Source of the DNA: Aromatoleum bremense
Lineage (GTDB): Bacteria > Pseudomonadota > Gammaproteobacteria > Burkholderiales > Rhodocyclaceae
NCBI RefSeq assembly: GCF_017894365.1
Contig: NZ_CP059467.1
Span: 3,844,001 to 3,908,000 of the forward strand
Reading direction: 5' to 3'
DNA length: 64,000 nt
In this document: in pieces, positions 21,764 to 31,445 of the stretch
Layout of the letters: each line of letters opens with the position of its first letter
Position numbering within the stretch: the stretch's first letter is position 1
The notes under the pieces: generated by a model
What the model was told of the DNA's origin: nothing
The model's input: only the letters and a program-made list of their open reading frames with translations
Database searches by the model: none
Made by a program: the position numbers and the translations under genes

Positions 21764-22201
21764 ATGTTCGGACGCAAGCGCAACAAGGCAATCCAGGTCA
21801 CCAAGCTGTCCAGCCTGGTCGCCGACAATCTCGAAATCGTCGGCGACGTGGTGTTTTCCGGGGGCTTGCGGGTCGACGGAAAGATCGAAGGCAACGTCCT
21901 CGGCAAGGAGGGTGAACGCAGTCTCCTCGTTGTCAGCAACAGGGGGTCGATCACCGGGCGGGTTCGCGTTCATGACGCGGTCGTCAATGGCCGGATTGAT
22001 GGCGACCTGGAAGTCGAACATTTTCTCGAACTGCAGGCGGGTGCCCGCATTTCGGGAAACATCATCTACCGGCAGTTGCAGATGGACTGTGGCGCCGTTG
22101 TCGACGGGCAACTCGAGAAGGCGGAGGAGACCACCGCAGACAAGAAGGTCGTCGACATCTCGGTCGCAGCCTCGCACCCGGCACGCGCGACCGAACAATA
22201 A
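21764..22201 (+). CDS. bactofilin (CcmA-type polymer-forming protein)
   Basis: 145 residues from the ATG at 21764. The central beta-helix repeats are obvious (VADNLEIVGDVVFSGGLRVDGKIEG, then GRVRVHDAVVNGRIDGDLE and ARISGNIIYRQL), flanked by short charged tails. Bactofilins polymerise without nucleotide at the membrane and position cell-wall enzymes. Co-location with an M23 peptidase supports a role in cell shape or local wall synthesis. Confidence 0.93.
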   Translation: MFGRKRNKAIQVTKLSSLVADNLEIVGDVVFSGGLRVDGKIEGNVLGKEGERSLLVVSNRGSITGRVRVHDAVVNGRIDGDLEVEHFLELQAGARISGNIIYRQLQMDCGAVVDGQLEKAEETTADKKVVDISVAASHPARATEQ

Positions 22202-22354
22202 CCGGCGCCGCGATCGCTGGTCGGTCTCCGGAATGTCAGCGGCCGGCGTGGTGCGAAAAACGGATTACCGGGCCGGCAGTGTCGTCCCGGGCACCGCACC
22301 TGGTTGCCGGGCCGGGCGCGGGAACGCGCAGCGGGCGAACCCGCGGGCGTCGGG

Positions 22355-22360
22355 TATAAT
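22355..22360 (+). promoter_or_regulatory. purL -10 box candidate
   Basis: A perfect TATAAT preceded by GGG lies 60 nt before the purL start in an otherwise GC-rich gap. No good -35 box is visible at 17 bp spacing. Confidence 0.55.
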
Positions 22361-22419
22361 TTCGCCCTTCCGACTGGCGAACCCTGTTCGCGTCCCCTTT
22401 CCCCTTCGCAACGATAGAA

Positions 22420-25400
22420 ATGGCCGAAATCCTCAAGCTGCGCGGCGCTGCGGCGCTTTCTTCCTCCCGCCTCGCGCGCCTTTCCCGTTCCGCAGCCGAA
22501 GCGCTGCCGAAGCTCAAGGAGCTGGCCGCGGAGTACTGGTATTTCGTCGAACTCGCCGCGCCGCTGGCGACGGACGAGCGCGACCGCCTCGTCGACCTGC
22601 TCGCGGCCGTCCCCGCGTCGCCACAGGTGCCCCCGGGCACGCAGTTGCTCGTCGTACCGCGGCTCGGGACGATCTCGCCGTGGTCGTCGAAGGCGACGGA
22701 CATCGCGCGCCAGTGCGGCTTCGCCAAGGTGATCCGCATCGAACGCGGCGTGTCGTACTCGCTCGACATGCGCAACGGGCTCGACGACCGCCAATACGCG
22801 GCGGTGCTGCCGCTGCTGCACGACCGCATGACCGAGTCGGTGCTGGCGAACCTCGACGCGGCCGAAGCGCTGTTCCATCACTACGAGCCGAAGCCGCTGA
22901 TGTCGGTGGATGTGCTCGCCGGCGGGCGTGACGCGCTCGTCGCGGCGAACGCCGAACTCGGCCTCGCGCTGTCCGACGACGAGATCGACTATCTCGTCGA
23001 CAACTTCACGCGCATCGGGCGCAATCCGACCGACGTCGAGCTGATGATGTTCGCGCAGGCCAACTCCGAACATTGCCGCCACAAGATCTTCAACGCCGAC
23101 TGGGTCATCGACGCGCGGCCGATGGAGAAAACGCTGTTCGGCATGATTCGCGACACGCACAAGGCGCACCCTGAAGGCACCGTCGTCGCGTATTCGGACA
23201 ACGCGTCGGTGATCGAGGGCGCGACCATCGACCGCTTCTACGCGGACGCCGACGGCCAGTGGCGCTTCCGCGCCGAAGCGACGCACATCCTGGCGAAAGT
23301 GGAAACGCACAACCACCCGACCGCGATCTCACCGTTCCCCGGCGCCGCGACCGGGGCCGGCGGCGAGATTCGCGACGAAGGGGCGACCGGCCGCGGTTCC
23401 AAGCCGAAAGCCGGCCTGACCGGTTTCTCGGTGTCGAATCTGAACATTCCGGAATTCGGGCAGCCGTGGGAAAAGCCCTATGGCAAGCCGGACCGCATCG
23501 CCTCGGCGCTCGACATCATGATCGAAGGCCCGATCGGCGGCGCCGCGTTCAACAACGAATTCGGCCGGCCGAACCTCACCGGTTACTTCCGCACCTTCGA
23601 GCAGGAAGTGCAGGGCGAGGTGCGCGGCTATCACAAGCCGATCATGATCGCGGGCGGCCTCGGCAGCATCCAGGCGCAGCAGTCGCACAAGGTGAAGTTC
23701 GCGCCCGGCACGCTGCTGATCCAGCTCGGCGGCCCGGGCATGCTGATCGGGCTGGGCGGCGGCGCGGCTTCGAGCATGACGACCGGGACGAACACGGCCG
23801 ACCTTGACTTTGCGTCGGTGCAGCGCGGCAACCCCGAGATCGAACGCCGCTGCCAGGAAGTCATCGACTGCTGCTGGCAGCGCGGCGACGCGAACCCGAT
23901 CCTCGCGATCCACGACGTCGGCGCCGGCGGGCTGTCGAATGCGATGCCGGAACTGGCGGAATCGGCCGGGCTGGGCGCGCATTTCGAGCTGCGCGAAGTG
24001 CATATCGAGGAGCCGGGCATGAGCCCGCGCGAGATCTGGAGCAACGAGTCGCAGGAGCGCTATGTGCTCGCGATTGCGCCCGAGAGCCTCGCCGAGTTTC
24101 GCGCCATCTGCGAGCGCGAGCGCTGCCCGTTCGCGGTGCTGGGTGAAGCGACCGCGGACGGCCACCTGACCGTGGCCGACCGTCGCTTCGGCAACAAGCC
24201 CGTCGACATGGAAATGCAGGTGCTGCTCGGCAAGCCGCCGAAGATGACGCGCAACGTGTCGCGCCGCGCGGTGCATGTGCCGCCGTTCGACGTCACCGAC
24301 ATCGACCTGAAGGACGCCTGCCTGCGCGTGCTGCGCCTGCCGGCGGTCGCGAGCAAGAACTTCCTCATCACGATCGGCGACCGCTCGGTCGGCGGCCTGA
24401 CAGCGCGCGACCAGATGGTCGGTCCCTGGCAGGTGCCGGTCGCCGACGTCGCGGTCACCGCGATGAGCTTCCATGGTTACCAGGGCGAAGCGTTCGCGAT
24501 GGGCGAACGCACCACGGTCGCCTGCCTCGACGCACCGGCTTCCGGGCGCATGGCGATCGGCGAGGCGGTGACGAACATCGCCGCCGCGGACATCGCCGAT
24601 ATCGGCCAGGTCAAGCTGTCGGCGAACTGGATGGCCGCGGCCGGGCATCGCGGCGAGGACGCGAAGCTGTTCGACACGGTCAGCGCGGTGTCGCAGTTCT
24701 GCCAGCAGGCTGGCCTCGCGATCCCGGTCGGCAAGGATTCGCTGTCGATGAAGACCACGTGGCAGGACGACGGCGAGAGCCGCCAGGTCGTCTCGCCGCT
24801 GTCGCTCGTCGTCACGGCGTTCGCGCCGGTCGCGGATATCCGCCGCACGCTCACTCCACAGTTGCAGTTCCCCGAAGGTGTCGACACCGAGCTGCTGCTG
24901 ATCGACCTCGGCAACGACCGCAATCGCCTCGGCGGCTCGGCGCTCGCCCAAGTCTTCGGCTCGGTCGCGGAACACGCTCCCGACATCGATGCCGCGCAGC
25001 TTGCAAGGTTCTTCGGCCTGATCCAGCAGTTCCGCCGCGACGGTCTGCTGCTCGCGTATCACGACCGTGGTGACGGCGGCCTGTTCGCAACGCTGTGCGA
25101 GATGGCGTTCGCGTCGAAATGCGGCCTGTCGGTCGTGCTCGACACCGTCTGCTACGACCAGTACATGAACGACGTCGACGGCCTCGACAAGAAGCCGGAC
25201 ACGATCAAGGGCCGCCTCAACGACCGCCTGTTCGCCGGCCTGTTCGCTGAAGAGCTGGGCGCGGTGGTGCAGATCCGGCGCGACGACCGCGCCCGCGTCA
25301 CCGCGCCGCTGCGCGAAGCCGGCCTCACCTACCACTTCCTCGGCGAGCCGAACGGCAAGGACGAGCTCCGCTTCTGGCGCAACGCGAAACTCGTGTTCAA

Positions 25401-26352
25401 CGCGCCGCGCGCCGAACTGCTGCAGGCGTGGTCCGAGACCGGTTACCGCATCGCGCGCCTGCGCGACGATGCCGATTGCGCGCGCGAGGAATTCGACGCG
25501 CTCGCCGACGCGACGAACCCGGGCCTGAGCGTGTCGCTGACCTTCGATCCGGCCGACGATGTCGCCGCGCCGCTGATCGCCACGGCCGCGCGGCCGAAGA
25601 TCGCGATCCTGCGCGAGCAGGGCGTCAATTCGCAGGCCGAGATGGCGGCGGCGTTCGAGCGCGCCGGTTTCGCGCCGTACGACGTGCATATGTCGGATCT
25701 GCAGGCCGGACGCCACCAGCTGAGTGATTTCCACGGCTTCGCGGCATGCGGCGGTTTCTCGTACGGCGACGTGCTCGGCGCCGGCCAGGGGTGGGCGAAG
25801 TCGATCCTGTTCAACCCGGCGCTGCGCGCACAATTCGAAGCGTTCTTCGCCCGTCCCGACACGTTCGCGCTCGGCGTGTGCAACGGCTGCCAGATGATGG
25901 CGCACCTCGCGTCGATCATCCCGGGCGCCGAGCACTGGCCGACTTTCCACCGCAATCGCAGCGAGCAGTTCGAGGCGCGCTTCGTGATGGCCGAAGTACT
26001 CGACAGCCCGTCGATCCTGTTTGCCGGCATGGCCGGCAGCCGCATGCCGATCGTCGTCAGCCACGGCGAAGGGCGCGCAGTGTTCCGCGACGCCGCCGAC
26101 CCCGAACGCGTCCTGACGGCGCTGCGCCATGTCGACAACCACGGTGCGCCGGCCACGATCTATCCGTTCAACCCGAACGGTTCGCCGCAAGGATCGACCG
26201 GTTTCACGACCGCGGACGGCCGCTTCACGATCATGATGCCGCACCCGGAACGCACCGCCCGCAGCGTGCAGATGAGCTGGTACCCGGCCGGACTCGGCGA
26301 GGATTCGCCGTGGCAGCGGATGTTCCGCAACGCGCGGCGCTGGCTGGGGTGA
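22420..26352 (+). CDS. purL: phosphoribosylformylglycinamidine synthase
   Basis: 1310 residues, the large proteobacterial fusion of synthetase and glutaminase. An N-terminal PurS-like domain is followed by the FGAM synthase halves ([16 protein letters not shown] near residue 210; [34 protein letters not shown]). The C-terminal class I amidotransferase has its cysteine in [10 protein letters not shown] and its triad histidine in MMPHPERT. It makes FGAM from FGAR, ATP and glutamine in purine synthesis. It stands alone, with a TATAAT upstream and a strong hairpin downstream. Confidence 0.98.
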   Translation: MAEILKLRGAAALSSSRLARLSRSAAEALPKLKELAAEYWYFVELAAPLATDERDRLVDLLAAVPASPQVPPGTQLLVVPRLGTISPWSSKATDIARQCGFAKVIRIERGVSYSLDMRNGLDDRQYAAVLPLLHDRMTESVLANLDAAEALFHHYEPKPLMSVDVLAGGRDALVAANAELGLALSDDEIDYLVDNFTRIGRNPTDVELMMFAQANSEHCRHKIFNADWVIDARPMEKTLFGMIRDTHKAHPEGTVVAYSDNASVIEGATIDRFYADADGQWRFRAEATHILAKVETHNHPTAISPFPGAATGAGGEIRDEGATGRGSKPKAGLTGFSVSNLNIPEFGQPWEKPYGKPDRIASALDIMIEGPIGGAAFNNEFGRPNLTGYFRTFEQEVQGEVRGYHKPIMIAGGLGSIQAQQSHKVKFAPGTLLIQLGGPGMLIGLGGGAASSMTTGTNTADLDFASVQRGNPEIERRCQEVIDCCWQRGDANPILAIHDVGAGGLSNAMPELAESAGLGAHFELREVHIEEPGMSPREIWSNESQERYVLAIAPESLAEFRAICERERCPFAVLGEATADGHLTVADRRFGNKPVDMEMQVLLGKPPKMTRNVSRRAVHVPPFDVTDIDLKDACLRVLRLPAVASKNFLITIGDRSVGGLTARDQMVGPWQVPVADVAVTAMSFHGYQGEAFAMGERTTVACLDAPASGRMAIGEAVTNIAAADIADIGQVKLSANWMAAAGHRGEDAKLFDTVSAVSQFCQQAGLAIPVGKDSLSMKTTWQDDGESRQVVSPLSLVVTAFAPVADIRRTLTPQLQFPEGVDTELLLIDLGNDRNRLGGSALAQVFGSVAEHAPDIDAAQLARFFGLIQQFRRDGLLLAYHDRGDGGLFATLCEMAFASKCGLSVVLDTVCYDQYMNDVDGLDKKPDTIKGRLNDRLFAGLFAEELGAVVQIRRDDRARVTAPLREAGLTYHFLGEPNGKDELRFWRNAKLVFNAPRAELLQAWSETGYRIARLRDDADCAREEFDALADATNPGLSVSLTFDPADDVAAPLIATAARPKIAILREQGVNSQAEMAAAFERAGFAPYDVHMSDLQAGRHQLSDFHGFAACGGFSYGDVLGAGQGWAKSILFNPALRAQFEAFFARPDTFALGVCNGCQMMAHLASIIPGAEHWPTFHRNRSEQFEARFVMAEVLDSPSILFAGMAGSRMPIVVSHGEGRAVFRDAADPERVLTALRHVDNHGAPATIYPFNPNGSPQGSTGFTTADGRFTIMMPHPERTARSVQMSWYPAGLGEDSPWQRMFRNARRWLG

Positions 26353-26356
26353 ACAC

Positions 26357-26388
26357 GCCCGGCGGCCGGTCGCGGCCGGCCGCCGGGC
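26357..26388 (+). terminator. GC hairpin after purL
   Basis: A perfect 13 bp inverted repeat (GCCCGGCGGCCGG and its complement) around a 6-nt loop starts 5 nt after the purL stop. It is followed by only two T, so it may stall or protect the 3' end rather than act as a classic terminator. Confidence 0.55.
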
Positions 26389-26402
26389 TTGACTGCAGTC
26401 AA
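26389..26402. promoter_or_regulatory. 14-bp palindrome before copper locus
   Basis: TTGACTGCAGTCAA is a perfect palindrome, 72 bp before the DUF2946 start, and a TAGAAT hexamer follows at 26424-26429. Its position suggests an operator for the copper locus. The distance between its TTGACT and the TAGAAT is too long for a standard promoter. Confidence 0.4.
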
Positions 26403-26473
26403 TGGCGCGTGCGGTTCAGCTGTTAGAATCGCCGCACCGTTTTGGTCAACCTGGGTCGCTCCGGTTTTTGCCG

Positions 26474-26860
26474 ATGTATTTCAAGCGTACGGCTCGCAGT
26501 TTCACCGCCTGGATCGCGCTGTTCGCGGTCCTGCTGGGTGCGCTTGCGCCGGCGTTGAGCCACGCGCTGTCGCGCGCCGACGGCGAGAAGCGCCTGATCC
26601 AGGTGTGCACGGTCGCCGGCATGAAGATGGTCGCGGTCGATGATTCGCGCGACAAGGGCGACGCTCACGTGTTTCCCGCCGAACGTTGTGCTTTCTGCGC
26701 GACACACTGCGACGTGCCGGCGCTTCCCGCGATGCCGTCCGCACCTTTTGCGCTGAAAGCCCGTTCCGACCACCTCCCCCCGCTTTACCTCCACTCGCCG
26801 CGCCCGCTCTTCGCATGGGCAGCGGCGCAGCCGCGCGCTCCACCGCTCCCGCGCGCCTGA
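26474..26860 (+). CDS. DUF2946-family exported protein
   Basis: 128 residues from the ATG at 26474. An N-terminal hydrophobic stretch (WIALFAVLLGALAPALSHAL) is a signal or anchor. A cysteine/histidine group (ERCAFCATHCD) near residue 75 looks able to bind a metal, and the C-terminus is Pro-rich. DUF2946 proteins are of unknown function but often stand beside TonB receptors and copper genes, as here. It is first in the copper-acquisition locus. Confidence 0.75.
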   Translation: MYFKRTARSFTAWIALFAVLLGALAPALSHALSRADGEKRLIQVCTVAGMKMVAVDDSRDKGDAHVFPAERCAFCATHCDVPALPAMPSAPFALKARSDHLPPLYLHSPRPLFAWAAAQPRAPPLPRA

Positions 26861-26875
26861 GTGCCGTCCCGACCG

Positions 26876-26906
26876 GCCCCGTCTCCTCGCTTGCAGGAGA
26901 CGGGGC
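26876..26906. other. 12-bp stem hairpin between DUF2946 and PCu(A)C genes
   Basis: GCCCCGTCTCCT pairs perfectly with AGGAGACGGGGC across a 7-nt loop, 16 nt after the DUF2946 stop. No T run follows. It may stabilise or attenuate the transcript and so set different levels for the genes either side. Confidence 0.6.
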
Positions 26907-27055
26907 ACGGCCGGATGACGCATTCCTGCAGGAACCCTTCCGCGGCATCCGGTATCAAGGCATTCGCTCGCCCCGATCGCGTCGTCTCGCGTCGGTCGCG
27001 GGAGCCTCGGCATGCCGGCTCGCGGGCCGATTTGCGAATCGATGGAGTGAACACC

Positions 27056-27511
27056 ATGAAGAAGACCCTTGTAGTCAGCCTGTTTTCTGCCGTGCTGTCG
27101 GGCCCCGTGCTCGCCCAGGTGCAGGTCGACGACCCCTGGGTGCGGGCGACGGTCGCGCAGCAGAAAGTCACTGGCGCGTTCATGCGCCTCACCGCGGCAC
27201 AGGACGCGCGGCTCGTCTCGGCGGACTCGCCCGTCGCGGGAAAAGTCGAGATACACGAGATGGTGATGGAGAAGGACGTCATGAAGATGCGCGCCGTCGC
27301 TGCGGTCGAGCTGCCGGCCGGCAAGGCCGTCGAGCTCAAGCCCGGCGGCCACCACGTGATGCTGTTCGACCTGAAGCAACCCGCCCGCGTGGGCGACACG
27401 GTGCCGCTGACGCTGGTCGTCGAGAGCCGGGACGGCAAGCGCGAGTCGATCGAGGTGGCGGCACCCGTGCGGCCGTTGAACCAGGCGGGCCGGGGGGATC
27501 ATGGGCATTGA
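27056..27511 (+). CDS. PCu(A)C periplasmic copper chaperone
   Basis: 151 residues from the ATG at 27056. A signal peptide (MKKTLVVSLFSAVLSGPVLA) is followed by the PCu(A)C domain. The copper motif HX10MX21HXM is perfect: H67, M78, H100, M102. The C-terminus adds DHGH. Such proteins bind Cu(I) in the periplasm and deliver it to the CuA and CuB sites of cytochrome oxidase. The 3' end overlaps the next gene, a TonB receptor, by 11 nt. Confidence 0.93.
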   Translation: MKKTLVVSLFSAVLSGPVLAQVQVDDPWVRATVAQQKVTGAFMRLTAAQDARLVSADSPVAGKVEIHEMVMEKDVMKMRAVAAVELPAGKAVELKPGGHHVMLFDLKQPARVGDTVPLTLVVESRDGKRESIEVAAPVRPLNQAGRGDHGH

Positions 27512-29618
27512 TACTTGGCGCAATGTGCTGGTGCTGGTGCTGTCGTGCCTCGGCGCGGCGAGTGGCGCCGCCGTGTCCGGTGACGCCGCCACCGTTCTCG
27601 AACAGGTGACGGTCACCGCGACGCGCGAAGAGGCGCGGCTCGTCGAAACCCCGGCTTCGGTCGGCGTCGTCAAGGGGGAGGACATCGCGCTGGACAAGCC
27701 CGCCCACCCGGCGCAAGTGATGAGCCAGACGCCGGGTGTCGCGGTCGGGGTGACGAACGGCGAAGGCCACACGACGGCGATCCGTCAGCCGTTCACGACG
27801 AGCCCGGTCTATCTGTTCCTCGAGGACGGCATTCCGTCGCGCTCGACCGGCTTCTTCAACCACAACGGCCTGTACGAAATCAACATCCCGCAGGCCGGTG
27901 GCATCGAAGTCAATCGCGGCCCGTCGTCGGCGCTGTACGGGTCGGACGCGATCGGCGGCGTCGTCAACGTGCTGACGCGCACGCCGCCGACGAAGGCGGA
28001 AGCGAACGGCTCGATCGAGGCGGGGGAGCATGGCTGGCGGCGGGCGCTTGTCGGCGGCGGCAGCGGCTATGCCGACGGCGGCTGGCGGGCCGACCTGAAC
28101 CTGACCCGGACGGAGGGCTGGCGCGACGACACGGGCTACGACCGCAACAGCGGCACGCTGCGCTGGGATCACTTCATCGGCGACAGCACGTCGCTGAAGA
28201 CCGTGCTTGGTTTTTCGGAGATCGACCAGGAAACCGGCGCGAACTCGCCGCTCGTGCGTGACGACTACCGGCACGATCCGACGAAGAACTATCTGCCGAT
28301 CGCATTCCGCAAGGTCAGCGCGCTGCGCCTGTCGACGAACTACGAACACGAGACGGCCGACTCGCTGCTGTCGGTCACGCCGTACGTGCGCGACAACAAC
28401 ATGGATCTGCTCGCGAGCTTCGCGCTGCGCTTCGACCCGACGATCGCCGAAACCGGCAACCGTTCATACGGGCTGATGGCGAAGTGGCGCCGGGACTTTG
28501 CACCGCTGCGCGCGCGCATGATCGTCGGCGTCGATTTCGACTTGAGTCCGGGCGAGCGGCGCGAGAACCGCATCGACGCGACGACGCGCGGCAGCGGCGC
28601 GAGCCGCGAGTTCATCGCCTACACCGTCGGGCCGCGCATCTATGATTACGACGTCGAATATCGCGGCATTTCGCCGTACGTCCATGGCGAAATCTCGCCG
28701 ACCGACAAGCTGCGGCTGACCGCCGGCCTGCGCTACGACGACATGCGCTACGAGTTCGACAACAAGCTCGGCGCCGGCGAGGTCGTGCAGGTCGGGAGCA
28801 ACTTCTACGGCCAAGCGGCGAACACCCGGGTCAGCTATCGCCGCGCGACGCCGAAACTCGGCGCGACGTACGCGCTCGGCGAGAACACGCATCTTTTCGC
28901 CTCGTACAACCAGGCTTTCCGCGCCCCGTCCGAATCGCAGATCTTCCGCCCGTCGCGTGCCGGCAGTCTCGACGCCGCCCGTGCATTGACGCAGTCGGCG
29001 CTCGAGCTCGACGCGATCAAGGCCGAGCAGTACGAGCTCGGCGTGCGCGGCGTCGTGGCGGGCCTGTCGTACGACCTCGTCGCGTACGAGCTGACCAAGC
29101 GCGACGACATCGTCAGCCAGCGCGACCCGGTCACGACGCAGACGATCACGACGAACGCCGGCGAGACCCGCCACCGCGGCATCGAGCTCGGGCTCGGTGC
29201 GCCGCTCGCGAGGCAGCTGCGGCTGGATCTCGCGTTGTCGTACGCGCGGCACGAGTTCGTCGACTGGGTGACCGCGCAGGGGGATTTCGGCGGCAAGGAA
29301 CAGCAAAGCGCGCCGCGGCTGATGTCGAACGCGCGGCTGACCTGGACGCCGACCGACGCGTTCCGTGCGCAGCTCGAGTGGACGAGGATCGGCTCGTACT
29401 GGCTCGACGACAGCAACACCGTGAAGTACGGCGGACACGATCTCTTCAACCTGCGCGGCAACCTGGCGCTGACGCCGGCCGTTTCGCTGTTCGGCAGCGT
29501 GAACAACCTCACCGACCGGCGTTATGCGGACAGCGCGCAGCTGTCGACGGGCAGCACGCCGGCGTACTCGCCGGGCTTGCCGCGTACCGTGATCGCGGGG
29601 GTCGAGGCGAAATGGTAA
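27501..29618 (+). CDS. TonB-dependent receptor, probably copper-linked
   Basis: 705 residues. A signal peptide ends near residue 25. The TonB box region (EQVTVTATREEARLVETPAS) and plug domain (QVMSQTPGVAVGV; GIEVNRGPSSALYGSDAIGGVVNV) come next, then a beta-barrel ending in a C-terminal tryptophan preceded by alternating residues (RTVIAGVEAKW). It is a plain outer-membrane receptor of the siderophore/vitamin class. Overlap with the PCu(A)C gene implies coupled translation, so copper or a copper complex is the inferred substrate. It lacks the CxxxM site of OprC. Confidence 0.88.
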   Translation: MGIDTWRNVLVLVLSCLGAASGAAVSGDAATVLEQVTVTATREEARLVETPASVGVVKGEDIALDKPAHPAQVMSQTPGVAVGVTNGEGHTTAIRQPFTTSPVYLFLEDGIPSRSTGFFNHNGLYEINIPQAGGIEVNRGPSSALYGSDAIGGVVNVLTRTPPTKAEANGSIEAGEHGWRRALVGGGSGYADGGWRADLNLTRTEGWRDDTGYDRNSGTLRWDHFIGDSTSLKTVLGFSEIDQETGANSPLVRDDYRHDPTKNYLPIAFRKVSALRLSTNYEHETADSLLSVTPYVRDNNMDLLASFALRFDPTIAETGNRSYGLMAKWRRDFAPLRARMIVGVDFDLSPGERRENRIDATTRGSGASREFIAYTVGPRIYDYDVEYRGISPYVHGEISPTDKLRLTAGLRYDDMRYEFDNKLGAGEVVQVGSNFYGQAANTRVSYRRATPKLGATYALGENTHLFASYNQAFRAPSESQIFRPSRAGSLDAARALTQSALELDAIKAEQYELGVRGVVAGLSYDLVAYELTKRDDIVSQRDPVTTQTITTNAGETRHRGIELGLGAPLARQLRLDLALSYARHEFVDWVTAQGDFGGKEQQSAPRLMSNARLTWTPTDAFRAQLEWTRIGSYWLDDSNTVKYGGHDLFNLRGNLALTPAVSLFGSVNNLTDRRYADSAQLSTGSTPAYSPGLPRTVIAGVEAKW

Positions 29619-29680
29619 TGGTGATGATGATGATGGCAGAGCGTGCCACTGCGGGCGCCGGCAGCGAGGACGGCTCGGCA

Positions 29681-30889
29681 ATGACAATGAAGCGAAAGGG
29701 CAGCGCGGGCCGGTTGGCCGCTGCGGTCCTGCTCGCGCTGGGATGCGCAGCGGGTGCTTTCGCGCAGCACGCCGACCACGCGGCCGGGAAAACCGCTGCG
29801 GCCCGGCCGGCGAGGCCGGAGCTCGGCACGAGCGCGGCATTCGGCCCCGACGGCGTGCTGTACGCGGTTTCGAAGGACGGGCAGCACGTCGTCCTCCACC
29901 GCAGCGCTGACGGCGGGGCGAGCTGGGATGCGCCGGTAACCGTCAACGCCAAACCGGAAGCGATTTCCGCCGACGGCGAGAACCGGCCGAAGATCGCGTT
30001 CGCCCCGGACGGCAGCGCTCTGGTTTCGTGGACGCGACCGCTGGCGAAACCTTTCACCGGCGAGATCCGTTTTGCGCGTGCGGACACCGGGCAAGGTTTC
30101 GGCGCTCCCATCACCGTTCACCGCGACCGCCAGGAGATCACCCACCGCTTCGAGACGATGACGGTCAGCGGGAGCGGGCAGGTCGTGCTCGCGTGGATCG
30201 ACAAGCGTGATCTGGAAGCCGCGCAGGGCGCGAAGCGGGATTACCGCGGCGCGGCGATCTATGCGGCGGTGTCCGACGACGGCGGGCGGACGTTCCGGCC
30301 CGAAGTGAAGGTCGGCGACCATTCCTGCGAGTGCTGCCGCATCGCGATCGCCAACGATGTCGACGGCTTGCCGCTGATGCTGTGGAGGCACGTGTTCGAG
30401 CCGAACGAGCGCGACCATGCGCTGGCGAAGCTCGGCCCCGACGGCACGCCCGGGCCGGTGGCGCGCGCGACGTTCGACCGCTGGCGCGTCGACGCCTGCC
30501 CGCACCACGGTCCGTCGCTCGCGGTTTCCGGCGACGGCACGCGTCACGCGGTGTGGTTCAACGAGAAGGACGGCGAGGGGCGGGTATTCTATGGCCGCCT
30601 GAATGACGGGCGTGTCGAGGGACAGCGCAGCGTCGGCGGCGAACGCGCCGCCCACGCCGACATTGCCGTCGGCGGGGAGCGCGTCGCGATCGTCTGGAAG
30701 GAGTTCGATGGCGAACGGACGCGGCTGCGCGCGGAGCTGTCCGACGACAACGGCAGGCGGTTCCGCAGCCTGTCGCTCGCTGCGACCGAGGGCGCGTCCG
30801 ACCAGCCGCGGGTGATCCGGCGCGGCACCGAGCTGCTGGCGTTCTGGCGCACCCGGAATGAAGGCATGAAGGGGTACTGGCTGCGATGA
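29681..30889 (+). CDS. exported sialidase-like (BNR) beta-propeller protein
   Basis: 402 residues from the ATG at 29681, with GCGAGGA ten nucleotides upstream. A signal peptide (RLAAAVLLALGCAAGAFAQ) leads to an HADHAAG stretch. Repeated bladed-propeller units with Asp-box-like turns follow (SADGGASWDAPV near residue 70; SDDGGRTFRPEV; SDDNGRRFRSLS). An unusual cysteine cluster, CECCRIAI, lies near residue 220. No sialidase active-site arginine triad is evident, so enzymic activity is doubtful. It lies in the copper operon and overlaps the next gene by 4 nt. Confidence 0.78.
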   Translation: MTMKRKGSAGRLAAAVLLALGCAAGAFAQHADHAAGKTAAARPARPELGTSAAFGPDGVLYAVSKDGQHVVLHRSADGGASWDAPVTVNAKPEAISADGENRPKIAFAPDGSALVSWTRPLAKPFTGEIRFARADTGQGFGAPITVHRDRQEITHRFETMTVSGSGQVVLAWIDKRDLEAAQGAKRDYRGAAIYAAVSDDGGRTFRPEVKVGDHSCECCRIAIANDVDGLPLMLWRHVFEPNERDHALAKLGPDGTPGPVARATFDRWRVDACPHHGPSLAVSGDGTRHAVWFNEKDGEGRVFYGRLNDGRVEGQRSVGGERAAHADIAVGGERVAIVWKEFDGERTRLRAELSDDNGRRFRSLSLAATEGASDQPRVIRRGTELLAFWRTRNEGMKGYWLR

Positions 30890-31362
30890 AACGACTGAAA
30901 AACCTGCTCGCAGCAATCGTCTGGATCAGCGCCGCGACGTGTTCGGCGAACGACTTCGTGCCGCTCGACCAGGCGGCTGCGACTGCGATCGCCGATCCGG
31001 CCAGCCATGCCCGGCCGACGATCGTCGCGCTGTGGTCGTCCGAGTGTGTGCACTGCAAGAAAAACCTGAAGCTTTTCGCGGAGATGGCGAAAGCGCATCC
31101 GCGCCTCCAACTGATCACGGTCGCGGTAGAGCCGGCCGGCGACGGGCTCGCCGGGCCGCTCGACCGCGCCGGGGTCACGGGGAAGCGTTTTGCCTACGCA
31201 GACGAGTCGCCCGAAGCGCTCGCCTATGCGCTTGACGCGAAATGGCGGGGCGAGCTGCCGCGAACGCTTCTGTTCGACGGACGCGGCGGCAAGGTTGCGC
31301 TGTCCGGTGTCGTCAGCGAGGCAGCTGTACGTGGCTCGCTCGGGCTCGTCGCTCGTCAGTGA
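30886..31362 (+). CDS. exported thioredoxin-fold protein, CVHC
   Basis: 158 residues. An N-terminal signal (LLAAIVWISAATCSA) precedes a thioredoxin fold with the redox pair in WSSECVHCKKNLKLF, and a cis-proline region is seen at GELPRTLLFDG. It is a periplasmic TlpA-like thiol oxidoreductase. It overlaps the propeller gene by an ATGA, which fits a role in reducing that protein's cysteine cluster, or copper-site cysteines such as those in OprC or cytochrome oxidase. The exact partner is inferred only. Confidence 0.82.
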   Translation: MKRLKNLLAAIVWISAATCSANDFVPLDQAAATAIADPASHARPTIVALWSSECVHCKKNLKLFAEMAKAHPRLQLITVAVEPAGDGLAGPLDRAGVTGKRFAYADESPEALAYALDAKWRGELPRTLLFDGRGGKVALSGVVSEAAVRGSLGLVARQ

Positions 31363-31445
31363 AGGCTTCTTCCCGTCTTTGCCCGGTTGAGATCTCCGGG
31401 CCAGGGCAAAGTGAAAAACAACATCAAGACAAAGCGGAAAACAAC

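Noticed and set aside
23329..26244. Long open frame antisense to purL
   Set aside because: Same cause: a low-complexity arginine-rich translation opposite a fully conserved gene.
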